A DNA stretch of 64,000 nucleotides from Pseudomonas sp. S31 (lineage in GTDB: Bacteria > Pseudomonadota > Gammaproteobacteria > Pseudomonadales > Pseudomonadaceae): NCBI RefSeq assembly GCF_016648105.1, contig NZ_JACVVE010000005.1, forward strand, positions 124,001 through 188,000, written 5' to 3'. A program made the translations under genes and the position numbers. This document shows, piece by piece, positions 37,392 through 46,873 of this stretch (position 1 is the stretch's first letter; each line of letters begins with the position of its first letter). Under the pieces are notes generated by a model that made no database searches, was not told where the DNA came from, and worked only from the letters and a program-made list of their open reading frames with translations.

Positions 37392-39811
37392 AGGGCTAAT
37401 TCGTCCAGAATTTCGGGATTGATTTCGATCGGGTCGTCACCTTCGGTTACCGGCATGTCGAAGAGCTCGAAGGCGGTGTCGTTAATCCGTTCTAATGCGC
37501 CATCCAGCATGAGCTCCATGTCGCTCGCAGCGTCCTCAAGCTCGGCACGACTCCATTCGGTTCGTGAAACCAATAGACGTAAGAAGGCTGAGTGCTCCAC
37601 GTCCAGGCCATGAACGGTGGCAAGCTGCTCCGCAGCGCTTTCTTCCGCTTCTTGAGTGACTTCAGGCGGGTGGGCATTACTAGTTTCAGCGGTGACCTCG
37701 TCGCTGAATACGCTGGCGAGCAGCGCTGATACTTCAGCCGTCTCCTGCTGCAGGCGAGCGACTTTGTCCATGTCCAGGACAAAGCCTGCGTCGGATGTCT
37801 GTGCCGGCTTGTTAGCTATCGTTGGGCTTGCCGTCCCTGTCACTGTATCCACCTGACGAGCAGGCAGTACCGCAGCACTGTGCAAATCGCTGTAGACGAA
37901 CTGCGGATCCAGCGACAATGACTTGTAAACTCGCTCAAGCAGCTTCACTTCTTGCGGCGTGACCTCGCCGTCTGCCTGGGCCAGGTGGGCCAGGAAGCTC
38001 GCAATTTTTCGCTTAGCCTCTGCAGTCAAAGGCTCCAGCTTCTTCTTGAGGCTGGCCAGGGTAGGGGGCTGTTTCAGCTGAATTTGCAGGTGGGCTTTCA
38101 AGCGCTTGCGGTGGGCCACACAGAGGTGATCCCACGAGTCGATGTGCCCAGACAGTAAGCTCACTTCTTCAAGAGAGGTGTCACCATCTGCCGCAGCGAC
38201 AGCGCTGGCCAGATCCAGGGTCACAGCTGCGGCGTTGTAGGCGTCCGATGAGCGAAGAGAGCCTTCCTCCGAGTCAGCGGCGAACAGAGCGATGGTGTCT
38301 TCAGCTTTAGGTGTGCGGCTACCGGAGAGCACATCGGGCTCCAAGCCAATGCGCTTGCTCTCCAGTGCCCGGGCCAGCGCGATCACCTTGTCACGTGAAA
38401 GCGCGCCGGCGGATTTGAATCGCCCGGCCAACTCCCCGAAGCTCATGCAAATACTTTCACCGCCCACACGATGCGCAAGCTGATCGAGCTCAGTTTGAGC
38501 CTCCGCAGGCCAGAGTTCAGTGGGTAGCTGAAGGATGGCTTCAAGCGAGCCCGCTGCATCCGGGTTGCGCCCCAAGTACCGACTATAAGGGTCGAGCACG
38601 TTCGTGCAGTCTTCAACGATGACCTGCAGCTTGTTTCGGGTGCCAGAGGTAGCACTCACGTCCGGTAAGTCACCCACGGATTCAGCCGGAATGTTCAGTG
38701 TGGCGGAGGCTGGGCGATAGGCCGTTTTGAGCTTGGTTTTGTTCTGAGCCAGCACGATCCCGTTGGGGTAGAGCTTTGCGAACTCGTTTTTGAAGAGTGC
38801 TGCAAACTGCTCCGGGCAACGAGTCACAGGTGTGCGTCTGGAGATGTTCGGCTCTGACTGCGCCCAAGCCAATGCCCAGCTTGGGTTCAGTGGGAATTTG
38901 TCCACGGCCATCTGACCCAGAGCGACGCGAAGTGACATCGGCAGTTCATAACCGTCGGCGCTCATCGTGGGCGGCTCGCTCAAATAGCTCTGAGCCTGGA
39001 GCGAGCCTGAGTCGAGATGAGCGAGGAAGCGTGTTGCGTAGCCGCGGAAGGAGGAGTTGCCGCCGTAGAGATCTATCAGACGCCTCACTTCGGCTTTGAT
39101 CGCAGGCAGTTCAGCCTTCGCCTGTGGGTCGGTTGGCGCATCAATCAGCGCACGCCGTTCAAGCCCATAGAAGAACAGGAATACGTAGCCAGCATCGGCT
39201 GGCTGACGACGCCCGCCGGCCAGCCATTGCAGATAGGCCCGACGTGCCTCTGGCGTGATGCTCTTGTAGCTAGGCCAGTAGGGCATTTGCCGATCGGTGA
39301 GGCTCATAGGGGATCGTGCAACTCGAAGGGTTGCATCAATCAAAGAGGGCTCGGAATGACCGAATTGGGTTGCGCGTTCGGTGATGTAGAGCATACCGCC
39401 TGGTATGGCGAGACCTGCGACGTTGAAGGATTCGCCTTCGGCGAGCCAACGCACCCCAATCGGCTGCGGGGGCTTGGGAATGGTGAAGCCCTGATTGGAT
39501 GGAGTGCCTACTTGAACTGTATGGAATTCAGGTTCGCTCGCGCGCGAGCTTGCTGCGCTGAACTGGGCGGGAACACTAGGTGAGTTTGCTTGCAGGGTAG
39601 CTGTGGCAATTTCAGCCATGAGCTCATCCTCTGCGTCATTGGGATTGTCGCGGGAAGGGCGTCTGATCGCCCATATCAACACCCCTATGCCCAGGATGAC
39701 TCCGAGTGCAATCCATACCTGCTTCGGAATCTGCGCCAATAGGGCGACAACGAATAACAAGGCGTACAGAGCGATCGGCCCGCCGCCGCTCCCTTTTCGC
39801 TTCCGTGGCAT
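37388..39811 (-). CDS. sngA: TerB-like protein of a Shango-type defence system
   Basis: 807 residues. Two N-terminal membrane helices (IALYALLFVVALLAQIP and VWIALGVILGIGVLIWAI), then a TerB-N-like domain (YWPSYKSITPEARRAYLQWLAGGR, typical of TerB_N), a long middle, a TerB domain (AAVTLDLASAVAAADGDTSLEE and IASFLAHLAQADGEVTPQEVKLLERVYKSLSLDP) and an acidic TerB_C-like end. It would anchor the system at the inner membrane. TerB_N-ATPase-helicase trios are the Shango layout. The name tellurite resistance protein is only by domain homology. Confidence 0.85.
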   Translation of the reverse strand: MPRKRKGSGGGPIALYALLFVVALLAQIPKQVWIALGVILGIGVLIWAIRRPSRDNPNDAEDELMAEIATATLQANSPSVPAQFSAASSRASEPEFHTVQVGTPSNQGFTIPKPPQPIGVRWLAEGESFNVAGLAIPGGMLYITERATQFGHSEPSLIDATLRVARSPMSLTDRQMPYWPSYKSITPEARRAYLQWLAGGRRQPADAGYVFLFFYGLERRALIDAPTDPQAKAELPAIKAEVRRLIDLYGGNSSFRGYATRFLAHLDSGSLQAQSYLSEPPTMSADGYELPMSLRVALGQMAVDKFPLNPSWALAWAQSEPNISRRTPVTRCPEQFAALFKNEFAKLYPNGIVLAQNKTKLKTAYRPASATLNIPAESVGDLPDVSATSGTRNKLQVIVEDCTNVLDPYSRYLGRNPDAAGSLEAILQLPTELWPAEAQTELDQLAHRVGGESICMSFGELAGRFKSAGALSRDKVIALARALESKRIGLEPDVLSGSRTPKAEDTIALFAADSEEGSLRSSDAYNAAAVTLDLASAVAAADGDTSLEEVSLLSGHIDSWDHLCVAHRKRLKAHLQIQLKQPPTLASLKKKLEPLTAEAKRKIASFLAHLAQADGEVTPQEVKLLERVYKSLSLDPQFVYSDLHSAAVLPARQVDTVTGTASPTIANKPAQTSDAGFVLDMDKVARLQQETAEVSALLASVFSDEVTAETSNAHPPEVTQEAEESAAEQLATVHGLDVEHSAFLRLLVSRTEWSRAELEDAASDMELMLDGALERINDTAFELFDMPVTEGDDPIEINPEILDELAL

Positions 39812-40308
39812 ACGAGTGTTCCATGAGGTGGGTAATGGCCAAATGACATTCTTACGGATTTTTTTTGGCCGGCCAAGCCTATTAGACGAAGGGAAGGGTT
39901 TTCTCCGAGGCCGCGTTCAACAGCTTCACGAGATTTCGAATGCGGTGGCACACCGGCTTCTGTATACAGCGTTACCCGCCGCCTACGTATGGCTATCTCA
40001 GTTCACTAAGCTAAGAATTCAGGGCGCTTGAGGTCGCTGATGTGCGTCAGATTTCCGCTTGGAGGTGTGTGTGAAGCAGGTCACCACGAGCGATATGTGA
40101 AAGGGTTCAAAAGTGAGCAGGCTTCGCGCCCATGCCTCCACCTAAACCCTTTGGGCAAGATCTATTGGCCCTACATCCTTGGTAACGTGGCAGTCAGAGG
40201 CATACAGAGGACGATGATTAATTACATTGATACCTTAACAAAACGGCCTTAAGTCCCGTTCAGGGCTGATCCATGAAAAAGGCGTTACAGGACTATCCAG
40301 TAGTATCC

Positions 40309-40494
40309 TTACTGCTGTTCGGATGGTTGATCTTCCTCTCTGCTAAGCTGCGCACGGAGCCTCAGCTTTTCTGCAACCTCGAATATTTTGTCTGCGGGGT
40401 CGGGTCGAGTAGAAATGTAGCCGTTCTCGGCGAGTATTCGAAATGCTTCTTCGACGACTCGCTCTTTAGGATTGCGCTCGATAAACGTGCTCAT
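40309..40494 (-). CDS. Small hypothetical protein
   Basis: 61 residues, MSTFIERNPKERVVEEAFRILAENGYIS..., helical and charged; plausible codon use and AGAGAAAG before the ATG. It lies alone between the Shango locus and the FAD oxidase. No family assigned. A small regulator or antitoxin would fit the length, without direct evidence. Confidence 0.5.
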   Translation of the reverse strand: MSTFIERNPKERVVEEAFRILAENGYISTRPDPADKIFEVAEKLRLRAQLSREEDQPSEQQ

Positions 40495-40661
40495 AGCTGC
40501 TTTCTCTTTAAGGTACTGCTCTCGATAACGACAGCATCACATGCAGGACAGGTTCAGTCACTGCGTTCTGCGGCTGGTCGCTCAAGCAATCTTACTCCGG
40601 TTACCATTTGTCGGATGCGTTTTTGAGAGCTGGTATCTTGTGTCATTAGAGCTTGTTCAAC

Positions 40662-41843
40662 CTACTGGGCAGCAGGGAAATGGATCGTCTCGATGGGCTT
40701 GAAGTCGGTACTTGTCTTGCCCATCAGTCGATTCGGTTCGAAGCCTTTTAGTAAGGGCGACCGCTCACCATCAATCAACTCCTCAGCAGAGAGCTTTCCC
40801 AGCACTGGTGCCAGGGTCATACCGCTATGTGTTGCGATCACATACAGGCGCTCGTGACTTGATATATAGCCCACGACTGGCAAGCCATCAGCCGGACGTG
40901 CGCGTTGCCCCACAAGCAGACGCTCAAGGCGAACCTCCTGCGTGTTATGGAAGACACGGCCCAATCGAGCCAGCAACTCTCGTCCCACATCGCCGTCTAG
41001 TTCGTAAATTGTGCCCGGATCCGCAGCATGGTCAAGGTCAGGAGCCTGCAGCAGCAATCTTCCACCTCCATCCGGGCGTATGTTGAGTTCCGGGGTGATG
41101 AGGTTTGAGCGCAACTGGATTTGGGCCGGTGTGGTGTATCCCAAGAAACTACATCCGATCTTCCCAGGCTGGTCGGCATCGATCATTGCGATCTGAACGT
41201 TGGCCTTGGCTAGCACTGGTGCAGTCCATCGTCCGACTGCACACACAATGAAGTTTCCCTCCCAATTACCTCGTTGATTGATCGTCAGCGTTACTCCTCC
41301 GGCATGCTCTGCGATATCTGTAATTTGATGATGTTCGAGAATCTTCACGTCAAGGCGCACCAGCTCGCTACGCAAGAATGCGAGAAAAATTGACGGAGAA
41401 AGGACTGCCTCGGTTGGAAAGCTCCACACATCAATCCCATCCGCAGGTGCTACCAGCTCTGGAATGAGGCGCTTGATCTCATCGATCCGGAGTAACTGAA
41501 CAGGGTATCCCTTGCTCTGCAAGGAAAGTACTCGAGCATTCAACCGCTTGGTACGCTCGCTATCCGTTGCCCACTCTAGCGTCCCGCTTTCGTCGAACCA
41601 GGGCGCGCGATCAGTGTTCTGCTTCTGAAGGCGCTGATGCTCCCGCATGCCTTCCACGTTCAAATGGTGGTAACCCAAAGGGGACTTCCCGTTTGAGTTG
41701 ATCCACGCGTAGGTGGTCGAACTGGTTCCGCCTCCCACTGACCCAGCCTCAAAGAGCGTTACGTCAGCACCTTTGAGCGCAAGCTCGCGGGCAGTCGATA
41801 GACCAATGACGCCGGCACCAATCACACCAATTTTCAATTTCAT
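40662..41843 (-). CDS. FAD-dependent amino-acid oxidoreductase (DAO family)
   Basis: 393 residues. N-terminal dinucleotide fold IGVIGAGVIGLSTARELALKGADVTLFEAG, followed by SSTTYAWINSNGKSPLGYHHLN and, near the end, RPADGLPVVGYISSHERLYVIATHSGMTLAPVLGKLSAEEL, typical of the DAO (glycine/D-amino acid/sarcosine) family. It would oxidise an amine or D-amino acid to imine and then ketone. Next to a LysR regulator, PLP lyase and a polar amino acid ABC importer, it may process the imported compound. Substrate is unknown. Confidence 0.85.
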   Translation of the reverse strand: MKLKIGVIGAGVIGLSTARELALKGADVTLFEAGSVGGGTSSTTYAWINSNGKSPLGYHHLNVEGMREHQRLQKQNTDRAPWFDESGTLEWATDSERTKRLNARVLSLQSKGYPVQLLRIDEIKRLIPELVAPADGIDVWSFPTEAVLSPSIFLAFLRSELVRLDVKILEHHQITDIAEHAGGVTLTINQRGNWEGNFIVCAVGRWTAPVLAKANVQIAMIDADQPGKIGCSFLGYTTPAQIQLRSNLITPELNIRPDGGGRLLLQAPDLDHAADPGTIYELDGDVGRELLARLGRVFHNTQEVRLERLLVGQRARPADGLPVVGYISSHERLYVIATHSGMTLAPVLGKLSAEELIDGERSPLLKGFEPNRLMGKTSTDFKPIETIHFPAAQ

Positions 41844-42028
41844 ATCTCTCCCTTGGACGTGATATGCCTAAGCAGGGTAACTACTTTCCCGTGAGGACTC
41901 ACATTGGGTGTGAGGAAGTAGCCAGCTTCATCCTCACCACACCCGGAAAGTGCCCGAGCTACTAGCGTATTCAAGCCTACTGACTGGGCACCCTGAGACA
42001 ACCGTACGAACTACTAGGTCTAAAAGTA

Positions 42029-42047
42029 CTGCTTATAGGATAAGCAG
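42029..42047. promoter_or_regulatory. Inverted repeat between oxidase gene and LysR gene
   Basis: CTGCTTAT-AGG-ATAAGCAG, a perfect 8-bp inverted repeat, 185 bases upstream of the oxidase start and 42 bases beyond the LysR stop. A related TTAT-N7-ATAA occurs at 43023-43037 in the LysR/lyase promoter. Candidate LysR operator or transcription stop. Confidence 0.45.
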
Positions 42048-42088
42048 GATTTACCAACGGTAATGGAGGTTGCCCAGCGGGGGGAGGG

Positions 42089-43003
42089 TTACGCTCCTAG
42101 ATGACTGTGCACCATATCCAAGTCTTTCTTCAGCTGAATTCTCAGGTTGGAAATGAGCTTCTTCGAATTCTCTCCCAGCGGCATTCCGGGGCGGAAAAGC
42201 AGCAAACTGCTGAATTTGACGTCGATCCCGAACCGCCTTACCTCCAGGCCTCGATCCAGATAATCGACCACGGAAATGGGGCTCACAAAACCGACCCCCA
42301 CTCCCCGAAGCGCTAACTCACAAATGGCGTGGCCATAGGGCGTTTCGATCCGAACGTTGAGTGCAACGTTAGCCGCTTGCAGTGCGTCCTCCAGACGCAG
42401 CCGGCTGCTATCTTCCGGATTAAGGGCTAGAAAATCATGGTCTGCCAGGTCAGTCGGATCGATCACGGTCTTGTGTGCCAATGGATGTCCCTTCGGCATC
42501 ACAATCACCCCTGGCACGTCGAGAAACGCGGAGTGCTCCAGTCCCATCACTGGCATCTCGTCAGCCATCAGCCCGAAATCGCACTGCCCGGACGATACCT
42601 CCTGATGAACCTCGCGACTGCTGAGTACCTTCAGGGAGACGCGGAGGTTTCGAGTCGCTAGATCGAAGCTGGCCAGCGCACGAGGCATGAATGCGCTGCC
42701 TAGTGCAGGATGCGCAGCAACCGTAAGTCGATCCGTGCCGTAATTTCGCAAGCTCTTCATCCGGTGCTCGATTGCCTCCATGCCTACGAAAAGTCTGTCG
42801 ACATCGACCATCAGGGCTTGGGCTTCTTGGGTTGGTACTAGACGCCCACGGATGCGATGGAACAGCGCAAATCCAGCATTGCTTTCCAGCTTACGAATGG
42901 CCTGGCTGACTGCTGGCTGGGAAACGCCCAGCATGCTGGCGGCTTTGCTAGTGCTGCCAGCATTCATGACAACCCTGAAGGCCTCGATTTCGCGGAGATT
43001 CAT
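42089..43003 (-). CDS. LysR-type regulator of the amino-acid cluster
   Basis: 304 residues, MNLREIEAFRVVMNAGSTSKAASMLGVSQPAVSQAIRKLESNAG being the winged helix, followed by the effector-binding domain. It is divergent from the PLP lyase 43112, so it likely controls the lyase and ABC genes, perhaps also the oxidase on its other side. Close relatives are OccR/NocR-type regulators of opine and arginine catabolism by general look, but substrate assignment is not justified. Confidence 0.87.
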   Translation of the reverse strand: MNLREIEAFRVVMNAGSTSKAASMLGVSQPAVSQAIRKLESNAGFALFHRIRGRLVPTQEAQALMVDVDRLFVGMEAIEHRMKSLRNYGTDRLTVAAHPALGSAFMPRALASFDLATRNLRVSLKVLSSREVHQEVSSGQCDFGLMADEMPVMGLEHSAFLDVPGVIVMPKGHPLAHKTVIDPTDLADHDFLALNPEDSSRLRLEDALQAANVALNVRIETPYGHAICELALRGVGVGFVSPISVVDYLDRGLEVRRFGIDVKFSSLLLFRPGMPLGENSKKLISNLRIQLKKDLDMVHSHLGA

Positions 43004-43111
43004 CGGAAGCTATAACCTTTGCTTATTGGCTTAATAATTCAAAATATAGCCACACCGTTATTCCTGTCGCAAGATGTGATCCACCAATATTGACATCGCA
43101 GGGCGCGTTGA

Positions 43112-44266
43112 ATGAAGTATATGGATCACGCTGGAAACCCATTTGCCAGCCTATCACCCACAGTCTGGCGGGGCTCCACAGTCGTCTTCGACACCTTTGA
43201 AGACTTCGTCTCTCGTAAAGAGCGTCAACCCGACGGCTACAGTTACGGTATCACCGGCACCCCAACCGCTCGCGGCCTTGAGCGTCGAATCGCGGATCTT
43301 GAGGGCGCAAAGCACTGCGTGCTCATGCCTTCTGGGGCATCGGCCCTGATCACGACGGTCATGGCTTTTGTTAGGGCAGGGGATCACCTTTTAATCTCAG
43401 AGTCATGCTATGGCTCACTCAAAACCTTCTCCCGGCAGTGGCTTGCTAACATGGGTGTGGATGTGGAGTTTTATCCGCCCACCATCGATGCTGAAATTGA
43501 AGCGCTGATTCGTCCCAACACCAAGATGATCTGCATGGAAGCCCCAGGCACTGTCACGATGGAAATGCAGGACATTGCTGCGATCACCGAAATCGCCAAA
43601 CGTCATGGTGTGCTGACCATGCTGGACAACACCTGGGCCAGCCCTTTGTTCTTCCGGGGCATTGAGCACGGTGTTGATTTTGTTGTTCAAGCAGCTACTA
43701 AGTACTTCAGCGGCCACTCAGATGTCCTCATGGGAAGTGTCAGCCTTGATAACTTCGAGCTCTACGGTGTGCTTCGGGAAGCGCAGAGCATTTTCGGTCA
43801 AGCTGTAAGCCCTGATGACTGCTTCTTGGTCGAACGAGGGCTGCAGACCTATGCATTGCGCCTCAAGGAGCAAGGGCAAAAAGCACTGCGCATTGCGAGA
43901 TGGCTGGAGACGGTGCCTGAAGTCAAGGAGGTATTGTATCCCCCGCTAGAAAGCCATCCTGGGCATGAGATCTGGAAGAAGCATTTCAAAGGCCCCGGTT
44001 GCTTGTTCTCGTTTGTACTGCAAGCACCTCCTAGCGAAGAACAATTTGGTGTGTTCTTCAACGCATTGAAAGAGTTTCCGATTGGTGCAAGTTGGGGGGG
44101 CACGCACAGTCTGATTGCGTATTACCCAGCAAGCCAGCAAGCCACGAGGCGCTTCTCGCCTACCGATCAATCCATTATCCGCGTGTCCATCGGACTAGAA
44201 GACGAAGAAATTCTACGGGAAGACCTTCAACAGGCACTCGCTGCGTATTCCCGCATACTGTATTGA
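43112..44266 (+). CDS. PLP-dependent cystathionine beta-lyase-like enzyme
   Basis: 384 residues of the Cys/Met metabolism PLP family. PSGASALITTVMAF binds PLP phosphate, MLDNTWASPLFFRGIEHGVDFVVQAATKYFSGHSDVLMG contains the Schiff-base Lys (in TKYFSGHSD). C-terminal HSLIAYYP and IRVSIGLED are typical of MetC-type lyases. It cleaves C-S bonds in cystathionine or related compounds such as cystine, lanthionine or djenkolate. It precedes the ABC genes by 89 bases. With the oxidase this suggests use of an imported sulfur amino acid; substrate inferred. Confidence 0.87.
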   Translation: MKYMDHAGNPFASLSPTVWRGSTVVFDTFEDFVSRKERQPDGYSYGITGTPTARGLERRIADLEGAKHCVLMPSGASALITTVMAFVRAGDHLLISESCYGSLKTFSRQWLANMGVDVEFYPPTIDAEIEALIRPNTKMICMEAPGTVTMEMQDIAAITEIAKRHGVLTMLDNTWASPLFFRGIEHGVDFVVQAATKYFSGHSDVLMGSVSLDNFELYGVLREAQSIFGQAVSPDDCFLVERGLQTYALRLKEQGQKALRIARWLETVPEVKEVLYPPLESHPGHEIWKKHFKGPGCLFSFVLQAPPSEEQFGVFFNALKEFPIGASWGGTHSLIAYYPASQQATRRFSPTDQSIIRVSIGLEDEEILREDLQQALAAYSRILY

Positions 44267-44355
44267 TGCAAATCTTGCGACAGATAAGATTGCGATGAAA
44301 TTTAATCCTGCCATAAGCAGCAGAGTTTCTGCAATATAATATAGGATGAATATTA

Positions 44356-45183
44356 ATGAAGCAGTTCACTACGTGTGTCGTTTTGGGTGTTGCGATGTTG
44401 TGCGGTGTTTCGATGAGCGCTTGTGCTGAAGACTCGTTGAAGGTCATTAAAGAGCGTGGTGTCATTCGAGTCGCTAACACCCAGTCGAGTCCGCCTTGGA
44501 GCTACTTGGGGGAGGATAATAATGCTGCTGGCTATGATGTCGCCATTGCAAAAGAAGTGGCAAAGCGTATAGGGGTGCCGAAAGTCGAGTTTGTAGCGGA
44601 CAGTTTTAAGAATTTTGTCGAGGGGTTGAAAACAGATAAGTACGATGTGGTCATGAACGACGTGACACCCACCGAAGAGCGTCGTAAGCAGGTCGATTTT
44701 GCAAACCCGTATGGTGTCGAGCAGTTCTATATTTTTGTCAAAGAGAACAATGACTCCATCAAAAGCATCAAGGACATGCCAGGGAAGTCTGTAGGCGTGA
44801 CCTCTGGCAGTAGCAACGAAACATGGGCCCGCAAGCATATGACGTCGTCCGATATTCGTGCGTATGAAAATGGCGGTCTACTGTTCAACGATTTGGCCAT
44901 TGGCCGAGTTGATGGCGTGCTCTCTTCCCTTTTTGGTGGTGAGAAATTCAAAAAAACCAATAATTTACCCATCAAAGCGGTTGGTGAGCCGCTGACCTAT
45001 CAGTTGTCGGCACCCGTAGTCGCGAAGGGTAAGGATTCTTTGCGAGATGCCATCAGCAGTGCTATCGATAGCATGGTCAAGGACGGCACGGTTGACGCAT
45101 ATTCAGCCAAGTGGATTGGTACGGACTACCACATGACTAGAGGCATCGATGCAGCACTGGCTGAGCTAGCCGAGGACAAGTGA
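44356..45183 (+). CDS. Polar amino-acid ABC binding protein
   Basis: 275 residues of the PAAT family. Signal peptide ends near SACAED; then LKVIKERGVIRVANTQSSPPWSYLGEDNNAAGYDVAIAKEVAKRIGV, the family signature. DVTPTEERRKQVDFANPY is the second conserved region. It delivers an amino acid or opine to the permease encoded 1 base downstream. The ligand is not evident. Confidence 0.88.
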   Translation: MKQFTTCVVLGVAMLCGVSMSACAEDSLKVIKERGVIRVANTQSSPPWSYLGEDNNAAGYDVAIAKEVAKRIGVPKVEFVADSFKNFVEGLKTDKYDVVMNDVTPTEERRKQVDFANPYGVEQFYIFVKENNDSIKSIKDMPGKSVGVTSGSSNETWARKHMTSSDIRAYENGGLLFNDLAIGRVDGVLSSLFGGEKFKKTNNLPIKAVGEPLTYQLSAPVVAKGKDSLRDAISSAIDSMVKDGTVDAYSAKWIGTDYHMTRGIDAALAELAEDK

Positions 45184-45184
45184 T

Positions 45185-45835
45185 ATGTGGGATCTGTTCC
45201 TTCGCTCGTTGCCTCTATTGCAGACGGCGTTTCTAATGACGCTGGGTTTGGGCTTTGCTTCGTTCGTGCTTGGCTGCGTGCTGGGCTTGGCCATCGCGCT
45301 GCTCCGAAACTCCCAGGTTCGGATACTGAGAACCATTGCATTCGCTTATGTATCCATTTTCCGTGGTACACCGCTGCTGGTGCAGATGCTGCTGATCTAC
45401 TTCGGTCTACCTCATTACGGAATCGTCGTAAGCCCTATACCCTCAGCCTTGATTGCACTGAGTTTATTCGCAGCCGCTTACCTGAGTGAGATTTTTCGCT
45501 CGGGTATCAACTCCGTCGATCCTGGGCAGTGGGAAGCTGCCGACTCCATGAGCATGGGCTATTGGGTTTGCTTACGTAGAATCATTCTCCCGCAGGCATT
45601 TCGAATTGCGCTCCCGCCGATGGGCAGCCGGCTGATCGCGCTTATTAAGGACACGTCCCTGGCATCAACGATCACCGTTATGGAACTCACTCGTGTGGCG
45701 GAGCAGGTAGGTGCCGCTACCTTCAAATACATGGAAATGTTTGTGATGGTTGGCGCCATGTACTGGGTAGTGAATCAGCTACTGACAATTCTACAAACCT
45801 GGCTGGAAGGTCGCTGGACGAGGCATATGCGATGA
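45185..45835 (+). CDS. Polar amino-acid ABC permease
   Basis: 216-residue HisM/GlnP-type permease with about five membrane helices. YVSIFRGTPLLVQMLLIYFGLP is the HisM-family signature, and SGINSVDPGQWEAADSMSMGYWVCLRRIILPQAFRIALPP is the EAA-type coupling region. Stop overlaps the ATPase gene start by 4 bases. No second permease partner is present, so it likely homodimerises. Confidence 0.9.
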   Translation: MWDLFLRSLPLLQTAFLMTLGLGFASFVLGCVLGLAIALLRNSQVRILRTIAFAYVSIFRGTPLLVQMLLIYFGLPHYGIVVSPIPSALIALSLFAAAYLSEIFRSGINSVDPGQWEAADSMSMGYWVCLRRIILPQAFRIALPPMGSRLIALIKDTSLASTITVMELTRVAEQVGAATFKYMEMFVMVGAMYWVVNQLLTILQTWLEGRWTRHMR

Positions 45836-46587
45836 GCAATTCGAAAATACGTGTCAGTGGTCTGCGTAAGTCGTTTGGCTCACTGAATGTCCTTCATCAG
45901 ATTGACCTCGAAGTGAATAGCGGCGAGGTTGTGGTAGTTCTGGGGCCATCCGGATCGGGTAAAACTACGTTGCTCCGCTCGCTCAATTTGTTGGAGAAGC
46001 CAGACGGAGGGAGCCTCGAAGTCTGTGGCCATCGTGTCGAAGTTGGGGTGGGCGGTAAGCTCGATAGCGAGTCCAAGCGCCAGGTAAAGCTGCTCAGACT
46101 AAAAACCGCGATGGTCTTTCAATCCTTCAACCTTTTTCCGCACATGACGGCTCTGCAGAATGTGGCCGAAGGCCTCATCAGTATCAAGAAAATCGCAAAA
46201 GCTGAGGCTTATGCGCGTGCACGGACATTGCTCGCAAAGGTAGGCCTTGAAAGCAAGGAGCAGAGCTATCCTGCAAAGCTGTCTGGAGGGCAGAAGCAGC
46301 GGGTGGCCATTGCGCGCGGCTTGGCAATGGAACCGGAGGTAATTTTCTTCGACGAGCCCACATCTGCGCTGGATCCCGAACTTCGAGATGAAGTCCTTTC
46401 GGTCATGAGGTCATTGGCTAGCTCAGGGATGACAATGCTGGTGGTAACCCACGAGCTTCGTTTTGCTCGTGAGGCTGCTGATCGAATCGTGTTCATGGAG
46501 CATGGAGTAGTGGTGGCAGACGAGCCACCCGAAAGCTTCTTCAACAGTCCTAATGAGCGGATCCAGAAGTTTCTCTGCCGGTACTGA
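45832..46587 (+). CDS. Polar amino-acid ABC ATPase
   Basis: 251 residues of the GlnQ/HisP group. Walker [19 protein letters not shown], signature KLSGGQKQRVAIARGL, Walker B VIFFDEPTSALDPE, H-loop VTHELRFA. Coupled to the permease by a 4-base overlap. Last gene of the lyase-importer unit. Confidence 0.92.
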   Translation: MSNSKIRVSGLRKSFGSLNVLHQIDLEVNSGEVVVVLGPSGSGKTTLLRSLNLLEKPDGGSLEVCGHRVEVGVGGKLDSESKRQVKLLRLKTAMVFQSFNLFPHMTALQNVAEGLISIKKIAKAEAYARARTLLAKVGLESKEQSYPAKLSGGQKQRVAIARGLAMEPEVIFFDEPTSALDPELRDEVLSVMRSLASSGMTMLVVTHELRFAREAADRIVFMEHGVVVADEPPESFFNSPNERIQKFLCRY

Positions 46588-46873
46588 CATCACAACGCAA
46601 TTGCTCGAGCTCAGGGCCCACTTACAGTCTAGCGATTGTGAGGAGGCCCCTCATTGCTGCCTAGACCTTTCACCCTGCGTCAATCGACTAGGGCTGGCGG
46701 GGCTTAATCAACAGCTTCGACGCTCATGAGGCATTTGAAGGCTGGCTGTTGAGGTCGTGCCTGAGCAGGTTGATCAGTGAGCAAGATCGTGATGATCCTT
46801 GCGCCTCCCCGTCTTCAACAGACGCCCCTCTGATGCATCCCCCAGCCAATTCCACCGAAAAATCCGCACGGCT
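46588..46873. other. Short intergenic stretch
   Basis: No supported gene. The overlapping open frame to 46961 has no family look. Confidence 0.4.

Noticed and set aside
39017..39583. Plus-strand open frame of 188 codons
   Set aside because: Antisense to sngA; no motifs.
37388..39811. Tellurite resistance locus
   Set aside because: TerB domains occur in other contexts; terA, terC, terD and terZ are absent, and the ATPase-helicase partners point to Shango.
39603..40252. Plus-strand frames after the Shango start
   Set aside because: Frames overlap sngA or the region upstream and show no family or good start.
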